Assembly (NCBI GenBank): GCA_027596075.1
Contig: JADGJC010000077.1
Location: 1 to 64,000 of the forward strand
DNA: 64,000 nt
Source: Rhizophlyctis rosea
Lineage: Eukaryota; Chytridiomycota; Chytridiomycetes; Rhizophlyctidales; Rhizophlyctidaceae
Reading direction: 5' to 3'
Below, piece after piece: positions 41,555 through 56,533 of the stretch. A program made the position numbers and the translations under genes. The notes below the pieces were generated by a model, which was given only the letters and a program-made list of their open reading frames with translations, did no database searches and was not told the DNA's origin. How positions within the stretch are numbered: the first letter of the stretch is position 1; each line of letters begins with the position of its first letter.

Positions 41555-44500
41555 TCAGTCTGTGTTCAAGACCAAGCAGACACCCTGCAGCACCCAATGG
41601 CTGATATGGTCCGTGGTGTTCAGATCCGCATCAAACACCCACCCCACCCCACTTGCATTCCTCCGTTGCTGCGTAGTATATACTGGGGTCCGGAACGTAT
41701 TCACTAGCTTCAACCGGTATGACTCGATCGGAATGATTCGCAGAATTGGGAGCTCTGTCAGCAACCGTCCTCCCGTCTCCAGCCGCACCAGTCGCCCTTC
41801 CTTCACATCCCATCCTGCACCCTCCAAATACAAGCCCTGCACGAAGCACCCAGACTGCGGCCGCTCCGTTATCTCCTTTGGATCCGTGTGCTCCGTTACC
41901 GTGGTGTACAACGTCGATCTATCTAGAGGCCACCCGTTCTTCCTACATGTGGTTTGAACTAAAGCCGTAATGTACGCCTCTGGAACATGCAACCCCGACA
42001 ACCACATTACTGGCGGCTCTCCACTCTTGATCCATGTAGAGTACTGCTGGAACCGGCGCTCAAAATGTAACATCCAACTACCTAATCCCTTCTCCGTCTG
42101 GGGTGCCAGTGACCGCCACAGATTAGGTAAAGCACCATTGAACAGAGAATTGGCTAATTCATCTAGCTTTGCGCTCATACCAATCTCACCCTTCAAAGCT
42201 CTTCGAAGGTCCCGCAGCGACGAAGCCATACGGTCAACGAGCATATTCCACCGCTCCAACTCCTGCAGGAGGACAACTTGGGTAGGCGACGGGGTGCCGA
42301 TCGATTTGTAGATGCGGGGGATATCGAATGGTGTAGGGAGTTTCGCTTGGATGTCTGACGCAATGTTGGATATAAACTCTTCACGACTGATCCCTCCTGC
42401 TCCTTCTGATGTCCTAGGCTGCAGTGAAATAAGCTGGTTCCACATATCTTTGACGGCTGTAGTCAGATAACCGATTTCAGCATCTGGATGGAGTCCAAAA
42501 ACGTCTGGTGCGTTGGTCAAGGGCAGCCCTTCAATGTATGTCAGGTAGTCGTCCCGTGTGCCGTGCATTGGCACCTTGTACTGGACTTGGGAGTTGGCGA
42601 AGAAGAAGAATGGTTGGAAGGAATCGAAAAGGAAATCTCCGAGGTACTCGTCCAAGTACGTCATAAGCACTCGCCGGTCATAGTCATCCGTCACGCGCCC
42701 ACCATAAATCGTCTCCCCAATCAAATACCGCAACGTTGTCCACGGAATCTTCCCGTCCCCACTCGCCGCCGTTTTGTTTAAATATGTCCTCAGAATCGTC
42801 AGAGCTACCCTAAAGTCCGACTCATTGAAGTCATACTTCACATTCCATCCTATTTTGCCGTACTTGCCCCGCTCCTGCACCACCGCATGGAAGAACGCCA
42901 GCACGTACACCAATGGTCGGAAAGCCTCATTTGCACAATCCTGCAGCGCCTCCTCCGTCAATTTGATGTAACTACTACGTACGTTGAGCTTCAGTCCGTT
43001 TGGTGGTTCCGTCACTACTTTAAGGGATCGTTGTAGGATACCGATGGGGAAACCAGGGATAGGCTCTGTTGTCAACCATAACCGGAAGTCTCGATGCGGC
43101 TTATCTATCTTTTCTAACACCTTCTCTAACGTTCTTAGCCAGTTGACCAGCAAGTGGCAATTCTGTAACATCAGCCATTGACCCCTAGACACTGCCGTCT
43201 CCAAAAGTTGCAGCGCGATTGGCGCTTGTCCCTGCCCCAGCGATAGGAACTTCAACCGGTTACCTCCAAACCCAAGCGCCTCCGCAAGCTTCTGTAGATC
43301 ACTCTGCGGGTCAGCCCCAGGACTCAAAATGAATACAACAGGGCTTGTGGGCGTCGACTGCTCAAAGATGTTCTGGAAGTTGACGACGGGCGGCATGACG
43401 TACTTCTCTCCCATGTTTTTGATGACGTAGTTCGTAACGGCGTTGTAGACGCGATCGGTACGGAAGCAGCGCAGTAAGCAGAGTTGTTGGAATGCGTTGA
43501 GGCGTTCCGAGTAGTCCAGTGGCAAGGTCACGTTTTCTGGAGCATCTTCCTTCACCCACATCCGCCACTCTCCCTCATTGCTTTGAAGATGTTGCGGGAG
43601 CATAGAGAAGTTGGGGTTGAGAGTGGAGAGACGGAGCAGGTCCTTCCATCCTTGGTCGGTGAGCCACGGGAACGGTTTGGAGGTTGATGGTTGTTCGAGA
43701 GAGATGTCCCCCTTTAAGAAGAAGTTCAACTCCCCAGCATCAATCTGACCCTCTGCTTCCATCAGCTTTACGGTCATTTGAAACGAGAACATGAGCTTGT
43801 GCTTCTCGAACAGACCCGTGCAAGCGTAGTTGTACACCGCGTACTTTAGGGTATCGATGATCTTCGCCAAACGCTTGTTGAGAATGGCATCCGGCTTACT
43901 CCGATGGAGGGAGAGACTAAATACTTCCAAGAATGCCGCTAGCGAGTATTCATACATTGGATTGATGGTCGACAGCTCCGCCAAAACGAAGAACAGCACC
44001 GCCCCACACTTTGCGACCGGCCGATACCCATCACGCGATACTTCTACTTCCGCCGAGGTCTGGTTTGCCAACACAAGCTTCTGCCCGATTTCTGTTGCTT
44101 TGGATTTGGTCTCTTCTAACGTTCTGATCAACTCAACATTGTCCAACATCAACCCGGTTGATGAGGCCAGTTCCCTCAACAAAGTATCCTCCAAGTCCTT
44201 CAACAAACTCTTATTCTGACTCATCTCCAAAATCAACCGCTCACGCATCTCCTCCAGCTCTTTCCGTTCATGACCCACCACCACGTTGAGAAGCTGATCG
44301 CTGAGACCCTTAAATGTAACACTGTAGTTGATAACCATAGCGGAACCGAACACCTTTGGTGTATAGGTGGGATTGGCTAATCGTGATGTCAAATAGAGGC
44401 GGAACCCAGGGTCATAATCTACTTCCTTATCCCCAAGAATTATGAACCGACGCGCTCCCGTCGTTTTGATGTTCTTTTCCAGTAAGTTGTCAATCACCGG

Positions 44501-47500
44501 GTCTATGTATTCGTCAACATCCTCAAACAGGAAGGGGAACCCATACGTGACCGCCATCTCCAGATGTTTCAGGAAATCAGGATCGTTGAATGAGGAGATC
44601 TTCAAGTTGTTACCCGCCTCCCGCCGCTTGATCCAATTCAAAGCTTGTTGTTGGGGGTCAATACATAGAGGGAACCTCGACGCCTTGGTGGTGAGGATAC
44701 CATTCTGCACCGAGAGCTCATCGGCTGGCAACCCTTCCTGCGCCCATTTACTAATTTCTACTTCCGTTGCAAGCAACCGATCAACCTTGAAATTTGCACT
44801 GAGCGGCACCCCGCGAGACGAAAGATCCACCATCCACCTATTGTAAATCAACTCGTTCCGCAGCTCCCAATTGAACGCTCCAGTGTAACTCAAGAATCCC
44901 GAAACAACCAAACAATCCCCAAGAAGTTGCGTCCGCTGCACTTTCAAAATTTCCAAATCCTTGCCCCACCGAATTCGTTCCGATCCCAATCCAGAGATGA
45001 GCTTATCAGCCGCCTGCAGCCGACGCTCCATAATTTCCGCCATCTTCTTCAACTCCAACTGCTCCGCCTTGGCTGTATGGAACTGTTGCTGCAAAGCCGC
45101 CAGTTCGTCCCCAAGTCTCTTCAACTCCTTTGTGATCTTCTCAAACTCGTTTTTGGACAAGGCAAGGTTCTTTTCTAGCGTTGCGACGGCTGCACGTTTG
45201 GGCGCGATAGTCTTTGCTACATTGCAATACCCTACAACTGCCAGCACGAACTTCAACAACCCGGAACCAGCCTTTGAAATCTCCTCCATACGACTAACCG
45301 ACACGTCCATTTCCCGCAGTGTATTCTTGACCGCCTTGACCTGATTCGACGAAATCCCGTCCACATCCATGTTCTGCAACGAAGATTTGAAATCCATCTG
45401 TGACATCATGGCCTTAGCGCTCTTCCACGATACATCCTTGATGTTTTTGAGGACGCAAATGCATTCACAGACTTTTTGCACTTCTTTAGGAGGTTTGGCA
45501 AACGACCGGATTTCCGTAATTTCGGCCGCCGAGAGGTTGTCGAGGGCTCTTCTGGCTTCTTCCAAGGCGGGAAGAGCTTCCTGGAGCGCCACCTCAGCTT
45601 CTTCTTTGTCCTTGGCAATCTGTACGTTCTGGGCGTCCAGCTCGGCTTCCTTCTTCTCAGCAATCTCTTTTTTCTCCTCCGCTTGCTTGGTGTTGGCTGT
45701 AATGATCTCAAGCAGCTTGTTACAGGCTTCCGTCTTGTTTTTCACAGCAATGTTCTGTTCGGCTAGCTGCTCATTTAGAACATCAAGCTGCTTTGAGGAT
45801 TCCTCGAGCTTGTTTAGACCGGATTCAAGACGGGTACACGACTTGGCGTTGGAATCTCGATTTTCGGCAAGGAGCTTGTTGTAGGTGCTGATGTAGTCTA
45901 GGTAATTTTTGGGAGTGACGTAGTTTGCACGTCGGTACTTTTGCAGGAAGTCGGTACTGGCGTCGCCAACGGAAAGGTGAACGCTGACCATATGTTGTAC
46001 TATAGATCCTCGCTGGTCAGATGGAATGAGGTGCTCTTGTAGGAAAGCGTCTGCTACGGCTAACAGAGCCTGCTCAGGCCACGGTGGGAACCAATCGATC
46101 ATTGTGTTGTTCACCAAACCCGGGAAGGAACGGCAACGCTCACGGAGCTTATCACCTTGTGGTGACATGCACAAGACGACATGCAGGTTGTCCGAGCACT
46201 TATTGACGAAGTACTGCCACATATTCTCCCGTGTCTGCACAATTCCTTGTTTTGTCGCCTCGTCACGGATTGTCCCAAGCAATGCCTCCTTCTCCTCATC
46301 TTCATACAACGCCGGCACCATCCCAGTCGTAAGCATGTTGTTGATAAGCTCTAGGAAACCCTCTTGCACAACGTGTGCATCCGTGAACATGAAGACCGTC
46401 TTCTTCCCACTTCCCAATTGTCCGTACAGTGTTTTCAAGGATTCTCTAAACTCGGTTTCCCCATACCCCCTGGTGAGCGTAATCTCGAAAACAGTGTACC
46501 CCGCCGCAAATGCCGCCAATCGAGTCAATGACTGCTTCCCGGATCCCCCGACACCGACCAACAGCGCATGACCTCTCTTCATACGAATGACCCTATGAAT
46601 CCTAGTGAGGTGGTCCAAGGCATCGTCGAACAGAACAAGATTCATTTTGTTAAATCTATCATTGTACTCTTCTAGAATTTCCTGGAATATGGATCTAACA
46701 GCCGTGAAGTCCAGTAAATCCTCATAGAGCCTTGCCGTCTCTTCATGCATCGCATGCCGGAAGTCACCAAACAAAGTCGGATTCCGTGTCACGTACTCTT
46801 CCCATGGCTCGAAGTTGTCCAAAATGAGTCTGTTTGCGAGCTTTGACACATATTCTCTGTCCTGGTCGTTTATCAGCCGGTCGTAGAATACGCGCAGAGA
46901 TTCGTTGCGCCAGAGCCTGACAAACTGCCTCCCTTCCTCGAAGTGACCGGGTGTCGCCTGCAGCATGCCTTCGTAGATTCGAGAGATGTCGCGCAGGTTG
47001 AAGATATAGTGGAATTTCGATGGTGTCGGCATGAGGTTTTTCACGATTTCCGCGTACAGCTTCAAGGTAATCGGTGTCAGTTTCTGGGCCACGCCTTGGA
47101 TCTCTTCTGAGAAGATTGATGTGTGCCCTTGGAGTATGCTGGAGTAGATACGCAACAAACTTTCTTCTTTCGGGAAGGTGATATTGAAAACGGCGAAGAG
47201 GGCAGCAAAGCGAGTGTCAATCTCATTCCGCCCACCGCCAGGTGTGCCCATAGAACCGACAAATTGCACATCCTTCAGGTTCTTCCAATTCAACTCCTTC
47301 CCTCGATCATACCATCCGCCACGCTCAATCAACAACTTCAACTGTGCGATGGGCTGCTGAGTTCCGTATGTGTCCTTTGATGGCATGTTCAAGTCGTCTA
47401 TGAAAACTACTAATCTTTTCCCTCCTGCCGGCCCATACGTATCCTTCGTGCGCTTTTCCACGTTGGCCTCTATGTTCCGTTGCATATCTAGCGAGGTGGT

Positions 47501-50500
47501 CCTTGACGAGAAATTGATGTTGAGCAGCAAGTTCTTGTCTGTTGGAAGCTGTCGAAGGTAGTTCTGCACCGTCACCGTCTTTGAGGTACCCACTTCCCCG
47601 ACAAACAGAACCGGCCGTTTGATATGCATCAACTTCTGTAACATCCACGTATGCCGCACTGTGTCCATAGTGGGGACCAGGATCTCGTGGAAAGATATGT
47701 TGCGCTTGTGCTCATATGCTGGGACGTAGTTGTTCCAGGGAACCCATTGCAACTCCGCCGGATCGAAGTGATAGTCATACAAGGACTTCTCATTCCCAGG
47801 TAGCTGCCCGAGCACGATCGTTGCTGCTGAATGTACTTGTGGTAGTTCCGATAGCTTTTTTACAGCATCCGAAAACTTTGTGCGATCCTCCTCCACCAAC
47901 GTTGACCCAACCGACCAAATGAGCGACTGAACAAATATCCCTTCAATAATTGATTCCTGATTTTGTTGCTTCGGGTCTACCAGTTGGGCCTCTAGCAATG
48001 CACATAACTGGGATATCATCCCCAAAGCGGTGACCGGTATGACTCGTTTCAGTGGGTCTCCCATGAATCCTTCGAAAGTCCCTTCCATAACATATTCGAT
48101 GCTAGCCGGCACATACTTCGTGAACAGCTTCAACAGGATCTCTCCCTCTGTCTTGTTCTGCCTCGCATTGACCCACTTTTGATAGTAAGGCTTATACCCC
48201 AGATTCTTTGGATCCATGTACACCATACCGCAGCGTGAAACCGTGGCTGGACTCGCATACTGTAGATCCCCCACTTCGAACAGCAGCGCCGCATGCTTTT
48301 GCAACCGAATACGCTCCCCGTTTGGCAACGTCAGAAGGCGATTGTCGTCCATGACGGAATTCATGTTTTCAACCCAGACAGCATCAACATCACCATCAAA
48401 TATGATGTATTTCCGTTCCTTCTTATCGGTCGGCTTGTTCACCTCACGGAAAATATTCGAAAGCAGACCGTCCGTCCAATCACGAGTCACTGGATCTAGC
48501 ACACCATATAGCTCTGCCACAGTAACGGCCTTGGGGTTCAAGGTGTACAGCTTGGTGTGAATACCGAGTTTCGTTTGAGCTTTTGCCAACGTATCGATAA
48601 CAACCGATTTTCCGCCTCCAGAAGGACCGACCACCATTGACGTGTGCCGCGTCAACATCGTCTCATACAATTGAATGACTTTGTCAACTTGCTCCGGAAC
48701 AAGAATGTACTGGTTTTCCCGAAGCACATCCTCCACCGCATCGTTAAAGTTGGGGTACCGTACTCGCGGGCAATCCAGTCCAGGAAACAGATCCGTAATA
48801 AGACCCAAGAAAAGCGGCACATCCTCAAACACGAATTTGGGTAGGTTCATATCTCGCAACGCTCTCATAAGGACAACGTCTTCATTCAGATCCGGCGAAC
48901 CCCGTTTCAATGACCCCGCCATCACAAGCACCGATTTCAACGCACGCAGACCGAAGTCATAGTGATGTTGCCTGGACAGTTGACCCTTCGCCAGTTTGTA
49001 CAGCACCACCATCTTCTTGGCAAGCGATTTCGCTAAAGTAAACCCTTCCGAGAACAGCATGATCTCACAGATGAGCTCCAAGTCTGGTACCACCATTACG
49101 ACTGGTCGGAACAGCGCCTTCAGGTTATCTGGCAGTTCGGTACGCCCTGCGTAGCCCGGATTCATGGTGATGAAAATACCCGTCTTCTTATCTAAGGATA
49201 TATCATTCCCTTCGAATTGGAACCGCTTCAATCCCGTTACTAATGCGTTTTGGATTGTTCGAATTTGAGCCGCAATCACGGACAACACCGCAAGCTCGAT
49301 ACGATTGAACTCGTCGAAGCAACCCCACGCTCCCGTCTGAACAAGACCCGCAAAGATCTTCCCCATAGCTTGATAGTCCATTCCTTCACCGCAGTTCGTC
49401 ACCATACATAACAACCCCAAGGCTTTAGCTAAATCTTTCACCGTTTCCGTTTTCCCCGTCCCTGCAGGACCGGCGGGAGCACCTCCAAGCTTCATCGACA
49501 GAGCTTGCGTGAGTGTCAAGTAGCAGCGATCCGTCAATGGCGTAATCACCAATCGACCATTCAATCCCATATACTCATACCCATAATCAAACACCCCGTT
49601 ACATTGCTTTACGAGCAGCTCGTCCGCAGTTCGATCCCAATAAAACCGCAGCTGTGATTCCCATTCAAACTCATTCTCATCCATGATGGAGTCCCGAACG
49701 AACCGATCAACGATGTCACGGGCATGAACATCAATGATGATTTGAGAGTTCAACTTCTTTCTGTCATTGGGTGTCAGGTCGGACCGCACTTTGATCACTA
49801 GTTCCTCCAGCTGATCTCCTAGCGTCTTGCTGTACTTCTTCATGGCCAATTTGTTGCCCGTCTTGATCTTCCTAAATACATCTTCAACCTCCCACGTCCA
49901 CCAAACCTGAGATCCCGCTAGTGCCACCATCCCCTGATAATTGCTCATCCATTCCAGCCGCGTCGTGTCAGCGTAATGGAAGACCGCTTCCTTATGGATC
50001 GTCCGATTTGATTTCTTCATTTCCGCCTCTACCGCCCCCATCCATTCCTCCACCCGCCCTTCAGCCGGGACCACCCTTCGGAAATCAAGCACCTCTCCTT
50101 CCGAGGATGACATTCCCGTCACACCCTTCTCGTTCTTCCCCGTACCAAAGTTGAGCTTCAGAACGTTATCAAACATTTTGATGATATGCTCCTGTACATT
50201 CTTTGGATCGTGGCTACCGAGGATCGACAATAACTCTTCATCAGAGATGAAAAAGAACCGTGGGAAAGCATTCCGCTTACTCTCCAAGTAATCTGACAAA
50301 CTCTTCTGACAGGCCTCTAACTCATTGCTAAGGTTTTGTAGAAGCTCCAACCGTCCTTCTGCTTTACATGCTTCCATTACCGTGTTCTGTTTCGCCGTCT
50401 CCGCCATCACCTTTTTGAAACTCTTATCGATACGGTCAAAACGAGCAGCCTCTTCCGGAAGTTGCATACGAATATCACCCGACCCAACGAAGATACTTTC

Positions 50501-53500
50501 AAGATACATCCACTTTCTTTGCACCACCATCCATACATCAATCACTTCGGCGATTAGGGACAGCACCTTTTCCCATTGTTGAACTTGTGGAAGGAAAGCC
50601 GCAACGAAGCGTGATGCAGCCATACTTTGCAAACTCATAGCGTTGTCGTCAAGTGTTGCGATGATTTCATCAACTGCCCCCAGGATGTACCCACGGTCTT
50701 CATTTCCCTTCATATATTTCACGACCGTGAATTTTAGATTCCGCCACGTACTTTCCACCTCCTTGATACCGTTTTCGATGCTCAATTCCTTCATAGCCCC
50801 ACCAACGATCTCCCCAATTGCTTCCGAATGTTCGTGCAAGTTCATTGAAAAAAGCTTCTCCAACGTAAATGTTTCCGGGTTCATATCAAAGCTTTTGCCC
50901 GTGATCTCCATTAGCTTCTTCCAATGCCGTTCTCGCAAAGCCTCATTTTTGAGATCAGAGAATAACGGGATAGAATCCTTAAATGTGACTATCTTCTCGG
51001 CTACAACGTTGTATGGTGGGAGTTGTTTCAATTCTTTTGGGAGTTTTTTCAGGCGCGCCGAGAAGGTTTCGATGCCTTTTGTCAACACATTGATGTCCAA
51101 ATTTGACCATAGCGTTGTTGACCAGGAGTTGATGGCGTCCCGAACTTCTGTGTACAGCTCATAGATCTTTTCGAGTTCCTTGATGTCGCTTTCGAGTTCA
51201 AAGAGCTCCGGATAGGATGTGATGGTCAAATTGAACAACTTCTCTGCTCGAACAAGATGCTCCCGGCGGGTCAAGAAGCCAGCAACCATGTCCTTCGCCG
51301 ACTTTAGTAGCTGCAAGCCCCGCTCCATATCCGTCACCACCGCCCCTGGACCGTTCACAACAAAGTCTTCCCGGAACTTGCTTAGTTCAGTTTTAAAGTC
51401 TTTCACCTGGTTCTGCGTAGTCTCCGTGAATTTGGCCTTCACAGGAATGAGCTCGTCATCCACCTCCCGGGCTCGGAGTAGCATGTTTGCCCATGTCACC
51501 GGTAGATTCTTTGCCGACTCCAACTCAGCTGCATCCACTTCGATACCGTACATTTCCAAGGTTCGATAAGCTTCCATCACGTCCCGATATTTCATCTCCA
51601 TGTCTTCTGATGCACCTCGAATGTCCGCAATGGTGTTCAAGACGAACGTGAGGTCGTCAAGTGTTGTTGGTGCACGCTGCAAATCCTCCTCATACTTCTG
51701 CAGGCGATCCGCAATCTCCTGTAGCCCTTCACGCGCCATGTTGTTCAGATGTTTTCCTAGAGGTCAAAGTCATCAGCATAAAGTCAAGCAAACGTAAGGA
51801 TGATTCAGACATACCGATTGAAACAATCCAGCCCGTCGCTTCACTATGGATGGCAGCTTGAAGCGGTGATGAGTTCACTCGAATGAAGTCGATGTCCTTA
51901 GATGTTGGCTGACTGTCGACATCTTTCGCCAGCTTGGAGTAAAATATCAATTTGTCGTCGTAGCTGACAACACTGGGCTTTTTCTGTGCAAACTTCTCCA
52001 AAGTAATGGCCTAAACGGAGGTCAGGATTATCACCTTCCGCAAAATGGCATGTGGATTCATGGCGTACCTTGTCCACCTTCCATAATGGACGATATTTCC
52101 TCCAACTATCCAACCACTTGTTAAGGTCACCAAAGGTTCGCGTTATGGTCTGGTTCATGATACCGATCATTGACACAATGCTTTGACTTCCCACAACGTC
52201 ACTGTGAAAGCTGAAAACCACAGGTTCTTCGTCCTCGGCCACTTTCTGCGGCGGCGTTGGTATACACGTGCCGTTTTGCCAGCGATGGAACTGCTTGGTG
52301 GCGTCGACAATGGATCTCACCAGCTTTACCATCATCTTATAAATCTCGGCGGATAAGGGCTGGATGACAATTTCGGGAGCTGATAACGCTGCCGAAACAC
52401 GGAAGAGCGGTGTAGTCCGGCGAGTAAGCTTTGCTGACTTTGGTTTTGACTTCTTCTGAATTGGGTTTGTGGATAGTAATGCTTCCAAGTGCTGCATGTT
52501 GCTCAATACCATCTGTGAAAGACCAGTTAGTTTTTGGAATGCTGAAGTTGAATGGAGCCGAACGTACATGATTCAAAGCTGCAAAAACTTGCTTTTCCCA
52601 GTACATATAGTATTCCTTGAGCATCTTGCTTTTACCCGTATTGGTCCGCACGACCAGCGATTCCATCTTGATGAGCAGTGGTCCGATGCTGAGGTATTTT
52701 TGCACCATCCCCTCTAGAATATTCACCCGATGTTTGTTGACGAAATCAAAGAACTCCTATCGTGAGCGTCAGCATTTGTTGACAAACAGTACGAACATGG
52801 TCCCATACATGAGCATCCAGTAATTCTTCAGTCGGCGGCTCTTTGATCAAAGACGCGCGAGCAATCTGGTCAACCGCGGATGCAATGTTGGCGGAATTCT
52901 TCTTGATTTGATTGACCAATGATGAAAACTTGGAGATTTCCTATCGAGCCCCAGTATGTGTTCAGCATCATAGTTTTCAAGCATCGAGCCCTTAAAGGCA
53001 TCGATCTCATACCTGATTACAGCGTTGAATGAATTCATGTATTCCCAACGAGTTCCAATTCAGCCGGGTAAAGCCTGGTTTCATCACTCTCTTCAGCTCA
53101 GCAATGTTCGTCTGAAGAAGCTTTCTCTCCGCCCCATCCAGAGAGTCCAGCACGGTGTTGTAGGAGGTCAGCATGCTGTTCAGGTTTTCAACGAAGGTGT
53201 AGTATTTCTCCTCCTGCAGATAATCGGTCAACTGTGCTTTCCATATTCAATTCATGTCTCTCTTACCTGCAGCGCAACATTCAAAGCGGCTTCTGGCACC
53301 ATGAAGTTCATCCGATCCAAATACTTTGTCTCCTTGATGATATCTCTCAACTCAGACTTGAAGTTCACATAGATCTTCTCCTGCGCTGCCGCCTCCTGAC
53401 CAGATGGCGCCGCTGTGCTTCCCGGCAAGTAAATCAATGCAAGATCCCGGGCTAGAATGTGGGATTTCAAGTATTGCAGCGAGTTGGCCTCGACAGATTG

Positions 53501-56500
53501 GCACCATTGTTGATATAGCTATTTTCATGAGAGGATGAGATATTGAAATTGGAATTGGCTTTTATGGATATGCCGCACCTGTTCCTCATATTCGCGCATT
53601 GACTTCGCTACGGTCAGATACTTTTTGGTGACAGCCCGTCCCTGCTCACTCGCCAGCATCTCTGTTTGAAGGGTTCCTTAACTATTTGAAAACTTATGAA
53701 GACATTTTGCTCATACACACCTTGCAGTGACTGAAATCGAACAATGGTCTTCTTGATGCGGTAAAAGAGTGAGCGCGACCAAGCAATGGCTCCCGCAATG
53801 CGAGGCTCATTCTTTGTGCAAGGTGGGTTGTTCCTGATGCCGCCGTTCAGTTTATGATATATTATTTGATATATCGACCATTGCTGTCACTCACTTATGG
53901 TTGCGGAAGATCTCCTCGATCGTGTCGACTTCCTTCGCATACTGATCCAGAATCTCATACCATTTCCCCATCAGCTGCTTATTGATACTCTCGCGACTCT
54001 TGATATTTTTGATATTCTGCAAGAGATCAAATGCGCCCTCCGCAGAGCGCAACTTCTTGAACGAGGCATCGATGAATTGCTTGGCCATGTCCTCAATTTG
54101 TATGATCTGCTCCCGGAATCGCGTCATCAACGACTCCCAGGCTGTTTGATATCTGCTTTCCTAGTCAATAATGCGGAACGGCGAAAGACCAGGAGAGTGG
54201 CTTACTTTTTGTTGAAAACATCAAACGGCACTTGCTCGAAGGGTACAACCAATGCTTCCACCCGTTTGATCACTTCATCAATTTGTTGCGGATCGCCAGT
54301 AACGGCCTTCAACTCCGGTCCAAAGATCGAGTAGAACTGTTCCAGCACCTCTGCAATCTCATACAGGTCCGCGCATCGCAATGCCATATAGTTCGTTTGC
54401 TCAAAAAGCTTCTTTCGATCAAACTCCCAACGCTGATCCCGCCCCGATTGCTCAATGCGCTCCCGAACTTGGAAATATGTCTGGGATCACGAGGACAATT
54501 AAAGTGCTGCAACTGCGGAGCACCCAACATAGACACATACCCGACTCCAGCTCTCTAACAAATCCCTTGCGTCCTGGATCTTCTTCTTCGCAGATGCGGG
54601 TGGCTCGCGCAAAATTGTCCGAACATTGACTACATTGGCAACCTTATTCGCCAGCTCCCACGCAATCCGACTCATCAAAGGAACCATCCGCTCATCCCGG
54701 TTATAGTGCCTGGAGATGATCCATACCATCCGAATTGCATTCATCAATGATGGCAGCGAGTCCTACTCCCAGGGCGTTAGGCAACAAAAGGGACTGAGAA
54801 TGTGTTACAAAAGACATCAATACCTGCACGCTGCTCAAGCTGCCGGTGATAATGTTTTTGAAATGACGTTCCAGTGTGCTGAGGAACTTGACGTTGTCCT
54901 TAGCCTCCGTATAAAACTTGTTCAGCTCTGAGAGCTGGAATTCTAGAGATGAGGATGTTGGCGACATGGCTTTGTTCAATATCTGGATCACGGTGTGTAC
55001 GATAGGGGTGTTGAGTTGTTCGTGCAGCGTAGAAAGCGATGCATTTCTATCTCTCCAGAAGTCGATTTCTGCGAGAGGACCCTGCACGAAAATGAGGTTA
55101 AGTTTTGTCATTGACTTCCTCAGCTTATGGTTGCATACATTTCCTATTGGCGTCTTCTTCAATTCTTTCGCCAGGACTTGGCTGACTGTCTCTATCCACT
55201 CTTCAGCTAGTCTCTCCAACGATTTAACCACCGTTGGGTCTTTTGCTGCATCGCCAACATCCATTGCTTGCAATGTCGCGAGATCTTCCGGAATTTTCAA
55301 TCTCGTTTCTCCCGCAATTTGATGAGCCGTTTGCCCAACATGACTAGCATACTTTTGCAATGACACTACAAACTCGGATTTCAGCACTTCCTTCTTTGCG
55401 ATGTCCACACCGGCTGCTGGTTCCGCCGTTGACGGTTGTGTGGTTACATCAACAGTGGGAGCTTCGAGATCGCCCAGGCCTTCAGAGCTGAGCAATGGAA
55501 GGTACACCTCCGATATCACTTGTTCCAACATGAATAATGCGTGTCCACTGGAGTATCCCCTTTCCAACCATTTTGGCAGCTGGATGTTGGCATCTTGAGG
55601 ACTAGCGGTTAGTTCATTCCAACACTTATGAACGCAATTTCGAATCCTCCCTTACCTTCAATGCTCTTTGGGTACGGAATAGCACCTTGCTGGTTGCGAA
55701 GGAAGTAGATGGAATTGACCTCAGCCACTCTATCCGGAAGTTGGTTGACGCACAAATTCAGTCGATACGTCTCTTGGGTGATGTAGGTGGGATGTTCGGG
55801 ACGGTCATTACTTTCGTTTGCAGCATCGGTTGGTGCTTGGGTTTCGCTCTGTGTAACCAATGGTCATTATTTTGCAAATTATGCGTGATCTCATTCCAAC
55901 GTACTTGTTCGCCATCAGTTGGGGTTTGTCCCTCCGCACCTTGATTGTTATCCTCCTGAGGTGATCCTGCAATTGTCGAGAGCTGTGAGCATGATGCTGC
56001 AAAGACAGTGATCTGGGCTTTCCTTTACCATTTCCTTCTTGTGTTGCGCCATTGCTTTGCTCAGATTGTGTCACTTCAGCAGTGGAAGGAGCAGGCGCGT
56101 CCATGGTAGACTGTCCCTCAGCGGCAGCTTCTTCTCCTTTATTGCTTGTCACGGATCCACGATGGCTCGCAGCTTTATCAAGGGCTAATTGGCTTCCCTT
56201 TGGGACTTCTACTTTTGTTGTAACCGACTCGGCCCAAAACAGCATTGCCGATGCCCCTGCGGTATCCTCCAAGAAATCCATCAGATGCTGTAGCCCCTGC
56301 CGCCCATCACGTTCCAAGCATTCGTAGAATATGTCGACTGTTTTAGCACCAGTAGGTGGCTTGGAGGTAGCTGCGTCTGGTTTTGCGGCAGTCTCGAACT
56401 CAAGCATCAGCCCAGATTCCACCTGTGTTCGAATCCATGCGACACGGTCATCAGTTGATGGGTCGGTGGTTAGTGGTGCCGGCTTGTAGGATTTTGCATC

Positions 56501-56533
56501 ACCCCCTGAAAGGGGGTTCAGCGCAGCTGGCAT
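41555..56533 (-). CDS. DNAH10: axonemal dynein heavy chain, inner-arm DNAH10 type
   Basis: Minus strand, roughly 14-17 exons, about 4,600-4,750 residues. Exon 1 is 56533-56029; further tail exons include 55966-55905, 55848-55656, 55593-55139, 55081-54824 and 54762-54541. The last exon, 51756-41555, is 10.2 kb and holds the linker and whole motor. P-loops lie near 49450-49472 (AAA1, [19 protein letters not shown]), 48604-48630 (AAA2, GPSGGGKS), 47577-47602 (AAA3, GEVGTSKT) and 46531-46558 (AAA4, GVGGSGKQ). The AAA4-AAA5 coiled-coil stalk with the microtubule-binding tip lies around 45900-45000. The C-terminus ends [10 protein letters not shown]. Motifs such as [39 protein letters not shown] and [20 protein letters not shown] match DNAH10, the 1-alpha chain of I1/f inner-arm dynein. 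It drives flagellar waveform in zoospores. No break was seen in the motor. Confidence 0.93.
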
